From Dolomedes plantarius (Eukaryota; Arthropoda; Arachnida; Araneae; Dolomedidae): a stretch of 64,000 nucleotides of DNA. Numbering within the stretch: the stretch's first letter is position 1; each line of letters begins with the position of its first letter. A model generated the notes under the pieces. That model saw only the letters and a list, made by a program, of their open reading frames with translations, ran no database searches and was not told where the DNA came from. Below, piece after piece: positions 11,170 to 23,044 of this stretch. Position numbers and translations under genes: made by a program. The stretch spans positions 23,383,591 through 23,447,590 of the forward strand of contig OU015501.1 of NCBI GenBank assembly GCA_907164885.2. The letters are read 5' to 3'.

Positions 11170-12482
11170 TTTAAAAAAAATAACCTATTTCTAGCAAATA
11201 CAAGCAATAATAATAAATAAATAAAATTTTCAAAAAATTATCAACAAAAGTCAGGCTAATTGTGAGACTCTAACATAGTCTGAAAACAGACCCAATCCTA
11301 ACTTTTGAAAATCCAGTACAGATGTGACTTTTGTTAAAGAAATCAGGCAGGCAGTTAAACAGACAAAAGTGTGGTGCACACTTCCCTAAGTGGAAAAAGG
11401 GTCATTCGTTAGGAAAAGACCATCAACACACAAAGAGACAATGCAAGGTCCAGGGTGTCGGGCTGACAAAAAGGAAATGCAGGCCTGGAGGTGACCAGGT
11501 GACGAAACCCTTTTGAGATGATTGCATCAGACACATGAGACAATGGAACATTCGAGAACGAGGAAAAAGGCATAAATGAAGAAAAGACTATTAAACAGGG
11601 CTTTATTTATTTATTTTTAAAACTGGACCATGATGAGAGAGATTGAGGTACGGGAGAGCGTACGGAGAAAAGAGCAGACGTGAAGTCTAGATCGAACTGT
11701 GATTATGAACCCCGCTCTCAATAATGTTATCAGCATTCTTCGGAACAAACTTGTGCACGTTATTATTAGTCTAGATATTTATTTTATAATAAACAAGAAG
11801 TAAATAGACATGTATTAGTGTCTACATTAATATTACGAGTGGCTTATACGTCGGATCATGGTGATACGGTTTACACTAATCTTATATTACTTAAGTCTTC
11901 ACAAAAATATACAATACAGTTATTTCATATTAAAACTTTTTAATAGTATGGTATACATCATAACACATATACCAGAGGTGGGGAACATGCGGCCTCAGGG
12001 CCGCATGCGGCCTCCGTGATCGTCTTGTGCGGCCTTCATAAAAGCTAGCACTTGTATTAATTCATATTTAATTATATAAGATTACAAAAAATTGCAAATC
12101 AATGGAATTAAATAAAGAACGGCATGAATGTATGTACAGTGTTGGCCAAAATAAAGTTGACATTTTGAAATTGTTGTCTAAAGTTGCTACAATTGCATAT
12201 TTATCCAAATGAGCTTCCTTTACCTTGATTGTATGATACTTTAGCTACACTTTATATGTAATTTAATGCTCAGAGTTTCTTAGCAATACTAACAGACATG
12301 TTATATGATCTCTACACAAAAACTATTGTCTTACTATTATTGTTGTGACTGACTCCATGTACGTTAGAACGTATTATTTTTTCTGCACGAATGGCAACAG
12401 GAAAATTTAAGTTCGGGTATTTTTTGGAATTGTTTTGTTTTTAATTTAAATAAAGGAATGCTGTTTTTTTAAAAACCGAAGC

Positions 12483-12776
12483 CCTTTTGACACTAAAAAG
12501 GATCCAATAGAAATCTCGAAAAATGCTGTTGAATATCCATGCCTACGAGAGCATGCAAGCCGTTTACTTTCCTGCTTTGGAAGTGCTTAGTGCTACGAAG
12601 CAATATTTTCTCTCATGACAAAAATTAAAACTAGTTTAAGAACGCAAATCACAGATGCTCATTTAGAGGATCAATTAAGGCTTCGCATTATGAAGCTTGA
12701 TCCAAATATTCAATTACTTTCAAGCAAGAAACAAATGCAAATATCCCACAAACTTAAATTTTCCATGAGATTTTAA
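12483..12776 (+). pseudogene. hAT transposase C-terminal remnant
   Basis: One frame encodes PFDTKKDPIEISKNAVEYPC, LREHASRLLSCFGSA, a TAG stop at 12588-12590, then CYEAIFSLMTKIKTSLRTQI, TDAHLEDQLRLRI and a terminal TAA at 12774-12776. This is the conserved hAT C-terminal dimerisation region (the family reads FGS.YLCE..FS.M...K...R..LTD.HLED.LR). The stop replaces the tyrosine of the family's Y-x-C-E motif. The N-terminal zinc finger and the DDE core are not recognisable upstream. Confidence 0.8.
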
Positions 12777-12961
12777 AATTATTTTAGGAATTGTTTTTAT
12801 GTCAGTTATTTATAATTTAATACTATTATTTTTCTATTGTATTTCTTTATAATGTATAATATTTAAAAATACTTCTACTTTATTATTTTTATTTGAAATG
12901 GTATTTAAATATGTAGTTGTTTATTAAAATTTAAAAATCTGGATGAATATATATATAAATA

Positions 12962-12998
<37 letters not shown>

Positions 12999-13002
<4 letters not shown>

Positions 13003-13497
13003 ATGGCACGGGCGCGGGCCGACGAAGGAAGGCCCGAGTGGTATTTCTTTTTGAGGTAAAGATGGATGACTTGTCGCCCAGCCGTGCATCACATGTTTAA
13101 TTTCCTTTCCCGCTTTTCATCTCACCCTCGGACACATAAAACACCACAATGTTAATTTAATTACATCTTTATTAGATGGAGAATACGTCTTCCCAAGACA
13201 GTTACAAAATCCGAAAAGCGTACATGTACGTGATACCAAACCTTACATAAACTTATCTCGTCATGTGATCGTAGTAAGGTTTAATTGGTTAAAAGTTAGG
13301 AAAAGGCGTGACAAATGCACTAGAGCATTTAATTTTCTACCCACGCCACGCAAGTTTAGTTTTCGATTAAACAGGCAGCCATTTAATTTTTTCTCTAGAG
13401 GTTATTAGAACTTAGAATCAAAAAAGAAATTTAGCTCGTACGCCCAAGGGAATTTAGAATAATGTTAGATTTTAAAATGGTATGGGGTTTTTAATGT
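12999..13497. mobile_element. GC-richer insert of unknown class inside the hAT
   Basis: Block starting TGTAATGGCACGGGCGCGGG and ending before an (AT)n tract. It is flanked on both sides by (AT)n repeats, so insertion into a TA microsatellite is plausible. The TG start could indicate a solo LTR, but I find no convincing CA end or flanking duplication. It has no open frame, and no second copy was noticed in the window. Confidence 0.35.
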
Positions 13498-13535
<38 letters not shown>

Positions 13536-13904
13536 CTTACATAAATAAAAATACCAACAGTGAAATATAACAAATTGCAGCAGTATCTATGAATCAAATA
13601 ATTTTATAAAAAAAAAATAATTAATGATTAATGTTATAACAAGTTTTTACCCTTATGTGAATAATAAAATATTTATTTTAACTTTTTATGTCAAATAATA
13701 AACAAATAAGGACTAACTTTTTTTGATATTTTTCTATATAATGCACCAAATTGTTAAAAATATACCTAACTATAATAATTTCATAAAAGTTTCATTTATA
13801 GGTACATCAACTTATGCGGCCTCCTTTATTATTACCTAATTTGCATGTGGCCTCTAATGGTAAAAAGATTCCCCACCTCTGACATATACTGAATAGGCAA
13901 TTTA

Positions 13905-14450
13905 TTATGACGACTAACGCAGTACCTTGTTGGGTCACCTTTTGCTCTCAATACTGTTGTGCTAACTCTATAAGATGTTGGCACATGATCTGAAGAATCT
14001 GAGACCATATCTGATGAACTGCAATTTCCAGTTCTCTGAGATTAAAATGTTTTACATCCAGCTGCTTGATGCTCCTTTTGACCACATCTTACAAATGCTG
14101 AGTTGGAATGTTACCTGGTGATTGTGGAAGCCAAATAAGCAGAGTGAATTCTGCATCATGCTCTTCAAACTACCTGAGTACAGTGTGAGAGCTTAATGGT
14201 ATGGAGAAATCTTAGAAGAATCCATCCAGTAGGGTAAATCACTGACATGACTGGATTTACTTGGTCAGTGACTATATTTTAATGTGTTTTCGAATTCAGA
14301 CATTCTTCCACATAAATTAAAGGGCCCAAACAGTACAGAAAAGCATCCCTCAAACCATAACACTGCCTCTACCAGCTTGAAGCATTGTGGAAAAGAACTT
14401 AAGAGTCCAAGCTTTCATGCTTTTGTCTACATTCACACCCTGCCCATTGC
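13905..14450 (-). pseudogene. Tc1-like transposase relic
   Basis: The minus strand in broken frames encodes GSVMV-GMLFCTVWAL near 14370, then FEEHDAEFTLLIWLPQSPG, a stretch like N-P-T-Q-H-L with a stop in place of tryptophan, then DVVKRSIKQLDVKHFNLREL and IWSQILQIMCQHLIE. The order matches the C-terminal half of a Tc1-type DDE transposase (W-P-P-Q-S-P-D-L-N-P-I-E-H-L-W then D-V-V-E-R). Several stops and frameshifts are present. No terminal repeats were found, so only the gene remnant is marked. Confidence 0.7.
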
Positions 14451-14628
14451 TTGGTGTAGTTGAAAATGATATTCATTGCATCACATTATCCTTTTCCATT
14501 CATTTATTGCCCAATCACTGTCATGACAACAACGTCTTACATTAAAACCTGTATTTTTGTTTGGCAGCCCACTCTTTATAAACCTGAACAACAGCTGCTA
14601 TTGAACACTTCCCAAGCAAAGCACGATA

Positions 14629-14815
14629 TTGGTTTGGTTTGGTTTAGAGACCTACGGTCATTTTTTGCTATATGAGGGCTAATTAGACTGGGACCTACTG
14701 CTTAAAGCCGATTCCGAAAGGCTACAAACGTGCATGCCAAGAGTGAGATTCGAACCCACAGACTCTGGTATCAAAGGCCAGCGCCCTAGCCAGTCAGCCA
14801 TTTCCCAGCTAAGCA
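14629..14815 (-). repeat. tRNA-derived SINE, family A, copy 1
   Basis: Read on the minus strand it starts with a tRNA-like head: an A-box-like TGGCTGACTGG (14791-14801) and a B box GGTTCGAATC (14747-14756). The body contains TTTCGGAATCGGCTTTAAGC, a TTAGCCCTC block and a tail built of GGTTT units on the plus strand. Other copies with the same core lie at 16797, 35690, 38050 and 40360. Transcription would be by Pol III. It is not a tRNA gene, because the acceptor stem does not close. Confidence 0.8.
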
Positions 14816-16796
14816 AGCAAGACCCTGGAGTAATACCTATTCCGCTGCTTCTAAAACTTGCAATCACTCCATGTTCAAAGTCAGTAAAATTGTGTTTTTT
14901 ACCCATTCCTTCACATACAATACACTTCAGCTGTCTTAATAATCCTGCAATCCCTTTTCATACCACTCTCCTCCTTGTAGTAGCAACAGTGTGACATTTT
15001 AACTGATTTCCATAAAAATGCCAGGTGGTCATAATAAATTGCCTGCTGAGTGTACATATAGTCTACATATCTTTTTAAATCCACTTTGTTACATACAGAA
15101 ATTATATTCAATTTTTACTGGGTTTATACACACATTTTAAAATATTTTAACACACTAATAAAAGGTGAACATACTTGAGGCATTAAAAACTATATTCATA
15201 AGCAGCAAAACATGCATCAACTTATTTTATATTATTTTTTGGATCTCTTAATCATATTCTCAGCTATCTAAGTTATTCATTTTTTTTTCAAAGTAGAAAG
15301 GGACTTTTTGAACATCCAAAATACTGAAAAATAATATTTAGCTACTACAGTGGTGAATAAATTATTATTCATTAGGATATATATAGTTGTAATCTTATCA
15401 AGAATAAATATTTAGGAACCACAAAATTCTCCCATTAACAGTGTCTTCAATCCCCCCACCCCAATTCTTCTGACAAATTTTGTTTTATGAAGGAGAAATA
15501 AAACTCTGTTTTTACTAAAACATTTTTCTGAACTATTTTGTCAGCCTTCCATGGTTTATGAAGCTCTTGCATTCTCTATACAGCTATGAAAAGTCATCGA
15601 GAAATATGAAAAGATCAGAGAAATTTATCGATGTTTTTCCTAGAGATAAAATCAGACTGATTACTATTACTAGAAAGTGCAACCATATCATGCCTGGGAG
15701 GAAATCTTGGTTTTACCCAGTCTCAGGGTCAGTGTTTGAAACATAAACATTGGCATAGAACTTTCATAAAATCCAATTATTCTCTTCTAGGCTGCAAAAA
15801 GTACAGCCAAGGTAAGGGGATCTGAAAGGAAGCTTGTTTGGTATAAACAATGATGAGTCCATTAAATGTTATAGTTAAAACTTGTTCTTTAAGCTCCTCT
15901 GGCAATCAGGCTTCACTCTCATGCATTATCTTAACTTTTCCCCCCTTTTATTATATAATAAATTCTGTCTAAATGCATGTAATACTTTTAACAAGTCATA
16001 AAACGATTGAACATGATTTATAAATACTGTACTGTGAGTATGATCCAAGTTATTTTAATAATGTGCTTAACACTTAACTTCTGTGAAAAGCACTGCCATA
16101 AATAACCATTACTGTTAGAAAGGAAACTACCTCACTTCAGTGTTAAGTCATTTCTTTACATGTATCTTCTTAAAGAAAAAATTACAAATTTTAGTTGGCA
16201 CCCATATATATACATATAGGATGGTAATGACATACAGCATTCAGTTTTTCCATACGTACTAAAAATAAAAAGGTAGTTTTCTCTTTATTTTTTTTTATTT
16301 TTTTTTTTTTTGGGGGGGGGGGGGAGGGAGGCAGCTACTGAAGAAAATATATCGGTAAATGAAATGTGCTTCTCTTTTTCACTCATCTACAGTGTAAAAC
16401 TCAAATGGCTAATGATTATATCATGTTTCATTTATATACTGAATACAGGGTTCTTATTCATTTCCAGACATCAAAACAAAGGAGTTCTTCAGGACATTTT
16501 TAAGGAGATGTAAAAAATAATTTTAAATATATTCAACAACCAATTAAAAATTAATAGGATCACACACACACACACACACTCAAATTTAAGATAATTTTCT
16601 AAAGACATAACTTTATAAATTTGTAATATTAATAATACACATAGGTACATAGGCAAGCCAACACTGCTCCCTACAAGGGGACAGCACAGAACATCCTGCC
16701 TTATCCCAGATTAGAACTTTAGCCAACACCACGGAAGTCCAAATTGCTAACCACTAGACACTTTGGGCAGCAGGATCTTAAAAGTAAATATCAGAT

Positions 16797-16960
16797 TCGG
16801 TTTGGAACACTATGGTCAACTTTTGCTACACGAGGGCTAATAAGACTGGGACCTACTATTTAAAGCCAATTCTGAATGGCTATAAATGTCCATGGCAAGT
16901 GTGGGACTTGAACCCACAGACTCTAGTACCATCTGGCCATCATCTGGCACAAGTAAAAAT
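16797..16960 (-). repeat. tRNA-derived SINE, family A, copy 2
   Basis: Minus-strand copy with the B-box-like sequence GGTTCAAGTC (16905-16914). The core matches copy 1 (CCATTCAGAATTGGCTTTAA and the TTAGCCCTCGTGTAGCAAA block). The A-box end is degraded. Confidence 0.75.
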
Positions 16961-17819
16961 CAGGACTTTAAAAAGAAAAAAATTCTCAAAAATAGAAACA
17001 AAATAAGGAGTTCTAAAAGACTTTTCATGGCCATACAAATCATGTGAACAGAATATAGTTCATGAAACTTCATATCGCTGGTGGTCACTTAAAATTCACA
17101 CAGCAGGTAAACAAGAAGTGCATGCATTATCCATATTTTTTTCATGTAATTAAATCAATTTAGATTCTACATAGAAGCAAATACAAAAATTCAGATATAA
17201 ATCCTTCTAAAATAATACAGCACCAAATTAAATTTTAATAAACTGAAAGCATACATTGTCTTAGAAGCTTATACCTCCCTGTTTACAGAACATACTACAA
17301 AAGTTCTAACAAAATGAAATCTAATAGTAATTAAAACAATAATTTATAGATAATTTAAGGACAAGCCAACAAATAGAGATAGGGAAATTTAAACTCTCTA
17401 AAAGAATAGTTTATGGGTTTAATAATCATAATAATGCAAATGAGACAGAATTTATGACCGTATACTAATGTGTACAAAATTAAAATTAATTTTTCATCTA
17501 TACTCCTAGCAGCATCTATAAACATTAACTGCAGACTCCAGAAACTGTATACTCAAAAACACAGTGTTATATTTTGAATCCATAATTTAAGTTTGAAGTA
17601 TCAATAAAATTTTTCATATGATACAAAAGAGGGCAAAACACAGCAAAGTTAATAACACATAACAAAATTTTGAAATTGAAGTAAACTTGCTAAACACAAT
17701 GATTTAATATCATAAATAACTTAACTATTATTCAAAATTAATAGGACTTAATGAGATCAAAATGTCTGACCTTAAATTATAATTTAATTCATAACTAATT
17801 ACAGCTCTTTCCATTTGAA

Positions 17820-18317
17820 CAGGGGTACTCAGTAGGGGGGGGAATTACCGCTGGGGGTGGAATTTTAGGGATACCAAGGGGGAAGGGGGGAGAAATGAGA
17901 CCAATATTCAAATAAGTGTGATGTTCTGTAGATTATGTACAATCTGTAAAATTGTAGTTTGTTTCTAATTTAATCAGTAACATTCAATAAAATTTATTGA
18001 ATGTCACAGATCGGCTACAAACATCCAGTTCTAAAACATGCAGTCTTACATTTAGTCTGTTATCATTAACTTTCGTCTATTAAGTAATTGATCCAAGTTT
18101 TGTAAACTATCAGCATTTTCTATTGCTATTAAATTTGTTAAAATTTTACTACTAAAATAATCCAAATAAATGTATATGTACTAATATAGAATAAAAATAA
18201 GATTTTCAATATTACAAGCATATTATTTGGAATGCACCTTTAGAGTTAGACCGGGGGAAATAATATTCTGAACTAAGGAGAAAGGGGTAATGGAGCAAGA
18301 AAGGCTGAGAACCATTG
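17820..18317. mobile_element. Decayed hAT MITE
   Basis: Left end CAGGGGTACTCAGTAGGGG; right end (inward) CAATGGTTCTCAGCCTT. The flanking octamers CATTTGAA and CATTAGCA agree at 6 of 8 positions. Only AT-rich non-coding DNA and a G-rich left end are inside. Confidence 0.65.
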
Positions 18318-18616
18318 CATTAGCAGAAATAACAAAAAATAAATGAAAAGTTATGCATGGTTCACTTTTTAAATTTTCTCTTGCCTTTTTTTTTTTTTTT
18401 TTGAGTAAGACACAGAAGTGTGAATGCCATTTTTTTTACCCCTTAGCACAAAACTATTTTTAACAACAAAAGTTATGAAGGAATACTGAAAAGGAGAATT
18501 TCTATACTTATAATCAATTCATCTATTTGGATTAATAAGAGGATCTTTTCGACTGAAGGGATGGTAAACACAGACAAATATGTTACATATCTAGCAACTA
18601 CGACTGTACTATAATA

Positions 18617-19236
18617 TCTATATATATAAAACAGTTCCGTAACTGACTGCCATACAACGCACAGACCAAACTGCTGGACCTAAAGGGCTGAAATTTTGCA
18701 TGGTGATTCTTCTTATAGTGTATGGGTGCACTAAGAAAGATTTTTAAAAATTACTTCTTAGAGATTTTAAAATTAAATTTTTAAGCTGTTTTTGCAACAT
18801 CCTTTAAAGTTTCCATTTAAAATAATAATTTGAGGGTTGTGAAATTTATATCACAAGAAAGATCATAAAATTTCCTTTAAAATGAAATCTTTTTCCAATC
18901 TTTACCTCCATTTTATGATTTTTGGTGAATTTTTAAAGATTAAATTTTAGAATTTAATTTATTAAATGCTGATCATGTGATTTATTTTTCTGGTACTTAA
19001 AATAAATTTATCGTCCAGTCCATAACAATGAAATACACAAAAAAATATTTTTCCCTTGCAAATGCGGCAGACGATTGGACATTATCCAAAAAAATATTAA
19101 AATACAGTAAAAGATATGCTCCTCAATCTGTACTATATTAACTGCACTATATTCTTTAGTATGTCCTATTAGATTTAATTTGAATATTTTCTTCTACATT
19201 ATTTTGTCTATAAAAATATCTCTTACAATTTTTTTT

Positions 19237-19309
<73 letters not shown>

Positions 19310-19446
19310 TTTACATCAATTGTATACATTGATCATTGTATTTATTATACATATATATACATTTATTTTTTTGGCATTAATTGCATGTATTGATCATTGT
19401 ATTTAATTTGAATGTACTCAGTAGCGAAGTGCGGGTTTTCAGCTAG
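18617..19446 (+). mobile_element. Helitron-like element, copy 1 of a head-to-tail triplet
   Basis: An 830-bp element with a 5' end TCTATATATATAAAACAG and a 3' end GCGGGTTTTCAGCTAG. It is preceded by A and followed by T, with no target duplication; a TC start, CTAG end and A/T insertion are the hallmarks of Helitrons. It is non-autonomous: no Rep/helicase frame. Internal blocks (GCTGAAATTTTGCATGG, GTACTTAAAATAAATTTAT, (AT)n, GAATGTACTCAGTAGCG) recur in the other four copies. Confidence 0.8.
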
Positions 19447-20023
19447 TTTATATATATAAAACAGATCTGTAACTGACTGACAGATAACACACAGACCAAA
19501 CCATTGGACCTAAAAGGCTGAAATTTTGCATGGCGATTCTTCTTATAGTGTAGGGGTAGACTAAGAAAGATTTTTGAGAAGTTCTTAGATTTTTTTAAAA
19601 TTAAATTTTTAAGCTGTTTTTGTAACATTTTACATTTGAATTTAAAATAATAATTTGAGGGTTATAAAATTTATATCATGAGAAAGATCATAAAAATTCC
19701 TTTAAAATGAAATCTTTTTTTAATCTTTACCTCCATTGTGTGATTTTTGGTGAATTTTTAAAGATCAGTTTTTAGAATTTAATTTATTATATGCTGATCA
19801 CGTGGTTTCTTTTCTTTTTGCTGATATTTTAGATTAATTTTGCGTCACGTGCATAACAATGAAATAAATTGACAAAAGAAATATTAAAATATGGTAAAAG
19901 ATAAAATTTAACTACTAGACTAATTGAGATGGAAGTTTATTAAGAATTTAATTCAAATTAGTATGTTTTATGGATATTAAACATACAAATTAATTGCATA
20001 TATTGACCGTTGCATTTATCATA
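19447..20023 (+). mobile_element. Helitron-like element, copy 2, 3'-truncated
   Basis: Begins at the base after copy 1's CTAG with TTTATATATATAAAACAG (the usual TC has become TT). It follows the family to GACCGTTGCATTTATCAT and then stops without the CTAG end, where copy 3 begins. It is about 577 bp and lacks the long AT microsatellite. Confidence 0.75.
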
Positions 20024-20786
20024 TCTCTATATATATAACAGTTCCGTAACTGACTGACTCACTGACTGATTGACATATAACGCACAGACCAAACCGCTGG
20101 ACATAAAGGGCTGAAATTTTACATGGTGATTCTTCTTATAGTGTACAGGAGAACTAAGAAAGGTTTTTGAAAAATTCTTCTTGGATTTTTTTAAATTAAA
20201 TTTTTAAGCTGTTTTTTTGTAACATCCTTTAAAGTTTGCATTTAAAATTATAATTTGAGGGTTATGAAATTTATATCACGAGAAATATCATAAAAATTCC
20301 TTTAAAATGAAATCTTTTTCAAATCTTTACCTCCATTTTTGATTTTTGGTGAATTTTTAAACATTAAATTTTAGAATTTAATTTATTAAATGCTGATCAC
20401 GTGATTTCTTTTTCTGGTACCTTAAATAAATTTATCGTCACGTACATAACAATGAAATAGACAAAAAAATATTTTTTCCCTTACTAATGTGGCAGACGAT
20501 TGGACATTATCCAGAAAAATATTAAAATACAGTAAAAGATATGTTCCTCAAACTGTACTATATTCTTTAGTATGACCTATTAGATTTAATTTGAATATTT
20601 TCTTCTACATTATTTCGTCTATAAAAATATATCTTACGATTTTTTTATAAATATATATATATTTGTTTTACATCAATTGTATACATTGATCATCATATTT
20701 ATTATACATACATATATATATATATATATATTTTTTTTTTTTTGCATCAATATTTGTATATATATATATATGTATATATATATATG

Positions 20787-20818
<32 letters not shown>

Positions 20819-20895
20819 TTTGGCATTAATTGCATACATTGACCATTGTATTTAATTTGAATATACTCCATAGCGAAGCACGGATATTCAGCTAG
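20024..20895 (+). mobile_element. Helitron-like element, copy 3
   Basis: Starts TCTCTATATATATAACAG after an A, directly at the truncated end of copy 2. It ends ...GCACGGATATTCAGCTAG followed by T. It includes a long compound (AT)n/(GTAT)n microsatellite at about 20707-20819. The three copies share one orientation. Confidence 0.8.
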
Positions 20896-21380
20896 TATAC
20901 ACATAAGTCTTTCTCAAAACACAGTGTTTTAACATATATTCATGAATTTTTTTAAAAATATATTTGTAATTACCTTTATCTGTAAATTTAAAAAAACACC
21001 CAACATACACAATGACTCGTAAGTTCAAGCTGATAATTTCTTTTTTCAAAATCTTGCAAAGTGAATTTGTGCTTTTGTTCTATTTGAAATCTCCCATACT
21101 CTGGTAACATGGTTAAATAATGCATCGTTAGAATTGTTAGATCCAATTGTATTGACATGAATCTCAAAGGTTTAGTGTTTAGGTATGAAGTTAAATGATT
21201 TAATGTGAGGTCTTTTGTGAAATTGAAATTAAATGATTATTATATAATGTTACCTCAATGGTTTTCAAACAGTAGGGGATTTTACATTTAAGCATTTCCT
21301 ACTATTAATTGTAATTCTATATTTTATAAAAAAAAGTGATAAAAGAACTGAAACCAAAAGAACAATTTTTAATTAAAGTA

Positions 21381-22494
21381 CAGTAACCACCGCTTATAGT
21401 GATCAGTGGTTATAAGAATCAACCGTTTATAAGAATCAATATCGCAAAAACAAAAGTATTATTTCCATGTTAAAATTTCCGCTTTAAAGAATCAATCCAC
21501 CGGTTATAAGAATCAGTTTGCAATCTTCGCCTTCCTTTCATTTTTCCAAAAAATACCACTTGAACTCTCAAAAGGTATGAAATTCTTTCTTAAGTTTTTG
21601 AAAAGAAAGATTGATAAAATTTTGGGGTGGAAAACAGTCGTAAAATACATTCCTTTAGACATAACATAAGGGTTTCTCCTTATACGTTTTTGCTAAACAC
21701 TGTCTTATTAGCTTTACCCAGGGGCATCTAACCCGCCCGGGTCCGATTTCGCTTTTCTCCAGACAGGCACTCCTTTTTTCCCACTACTTACTTCCTGGTT
21801 GTGGATTTCTGGACCCTGAAACACATAAATCTTCCGTGAAGTGTCCACCATCACTTACGCACACGGGACAGGGGATTCAGCACTTCAAACCGTGAAACGT
21901 AAACGGATCCATTTTGTTGAATCAGATGAACCAGATGCTGAATCAAATGGTTCACAGTTTGATTCAGAATCAAATCGTGAAACGTAAGCTATAAAGTGAA
22001 TCTTCGTCTGAGACTGTAATAAGCATACGTCGCTAGTATTCACTTTAGCTTTCTAACAAAATTGCCAGTTAGTGTTAGAACTTTTTGATAGTCGAATTCA
22101 AATATGATAAAAACAAGGAAAACTTAGTTTTTCTGAAAAACAGAACTTGTTAATTAGATATGATGCTCTTCCAAAGTGTAGTCAAAGAGAAGCTGCCTCT
22201 TGTTGATTTTATAATCGTGTGTTGTTACTTATAGGTCTAGAAATTGAGTTATAGTTGTTTAGAAATTGAGTATTCTTAAAATTATAAAAAACAATTTTAA
22301 TAAATGATAAATAACGTAAATTAAAGAGTATTTAATGGTAAATTATGTATGTACTTGTGTGTTTATATATATGTACAAGTATATATTTGTGTATGTGTGC
22401 CTGTGCAAAGGGAAGTTTCGGTTATAAGAATCAACCGCTTATAAGAATCATAAACAGTAATAACAAACGTGATTCTTATAAGCGGCAATCACTG
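21381..22494 (+). mobile_element. Second Tigger (pogo) deletion derivative
   Basis: Inserted at TA (21379-21380 and 22495-22496). Ends CAGTAACCACCGCTTATAG and (inward from the right) CAGTGATTGCCGCTTATAAG. The motif TTATAAGAATCA is repeated in several sub-terminal copies on both sides. It contains the first part of a transposase only (22111-22203). It differs in TIR from the Tigger at 4628-6201, so it belongs to a separate subfamily. Confidence 0.85.
22111..22203 (+). pseudogene. Tigger transposase N-terminal HTH fragment
   Basis: The short frame KQGKLSFSEKQNLLIRYDAL then PKCSQREAASC ends at TGA (22204-22206). It matches the CENP-B/psq-type N-terminal helix-turn-helix of Tigger transposases (family pattern L-S-x-x-E-K-x-x-L-L-x-x-Y-D). 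The nearby upstream ATG (22104) is in a different frame, so even this fragment would not be translated. Confidence 0.65.
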
Positions 22495-23044
22495 TATATA
22501 AGTTTATAAGTTAAAACAAATATATGTTCTGATGATTATGAAAGTGGTCTAACATTTTTTGTTTTGAGATATTTAAAAGGTTTGAGTTTGAACAAATAAA
22601 AAAATATTTTTTTACTATATAATAAAATATTTTAGAAAGTATTTACAGTTCCATTTTTACAATTTTGCAGAGATTGCTTCAGATTTTGGTAATGTAAAAG
22701 AATGAAACAAAATAACTCATTTTAAAAAAATTCTTGACTTAGGTCACTTTCATAATCACCAGCACATATACAAGTTTGTGTGCATCAGGGTTGGGGGAGT
22801 AGCCGCTGTTAGATTCCTGATATGTTACAAATGTTAAGGATGAATCTAAAAACCAAAAATATTTTGGAACTACTAAGGAAAAACCTTTTTAAACATTTAA
22901 ACAAAATTTTAGACTAACATTAATTTAATAATTTATTTTCTTTAATTTTAAACTAAATTTATTTTCCGTTTTCTTGTGTGGGTTAGTATAGAGCTCAAAG
23001 ACTATGAGATCATTTGCAAAGGATGGCAGTGGTTCAGCTAAATC

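Larger units (their letters stand above)
11973..13881 (+). mobile_element. hAT element carrying a nested GC-richer insert
   Basis: A 1909-bp hAT with the perfect TSD ACATATAC (11965-11972 and 13882-13889). TIR CAGAGGTGGGGAA at the left and the same 13 bases (read inward) at the right. The unusual GCGGCC-rich sub-terminal stretch (ATGCGGCCTC at both ends) is typical of one hAT group with ZBED/GTF2IRD2-like transposases. It carries a transposase C-terminus remnant (about 12483-12776). Between two AT-dinucleotide tracts lies a compositionally foreign block (about 12999-13497). Confidence 0.92.

Noticed and set aside
11281..11880. Possible solo LTR in the GC-richer block
   Set aside because: TG start candidates exist, but I found no CA end with a matching 4-6 bp flank duplication and no primer-binding site.
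14747..14802. Possible tRNA gene (also at 16905, 35744, 43966, 54155 and 58012)
   Set aside because: A and B boxes are present, but the acceptor stem does not close and SINE bodies follow, so they are annotated as SINEs.
18617..20895. Local CRISPR-like or satellite array
   Set aside because: Three repeats only, 570-870 bp each, with Helitron-type ends; no regular spacers.
20668..20904. Ile/Tyr-repeat reading frames (also near 43350-43556, 58680-58868 and 59301-59546)
   Set aside because: They are translations of (AT)n tracts inside Helitron copies or free microsatellites; no coding signal.
21256..22880. hAT-like start CAATGGTTTTCAAACAGTAGG around the second Tigger
   Set aside because: No convincing right end or matching octamer; the candidate end near 22875 does not fit.
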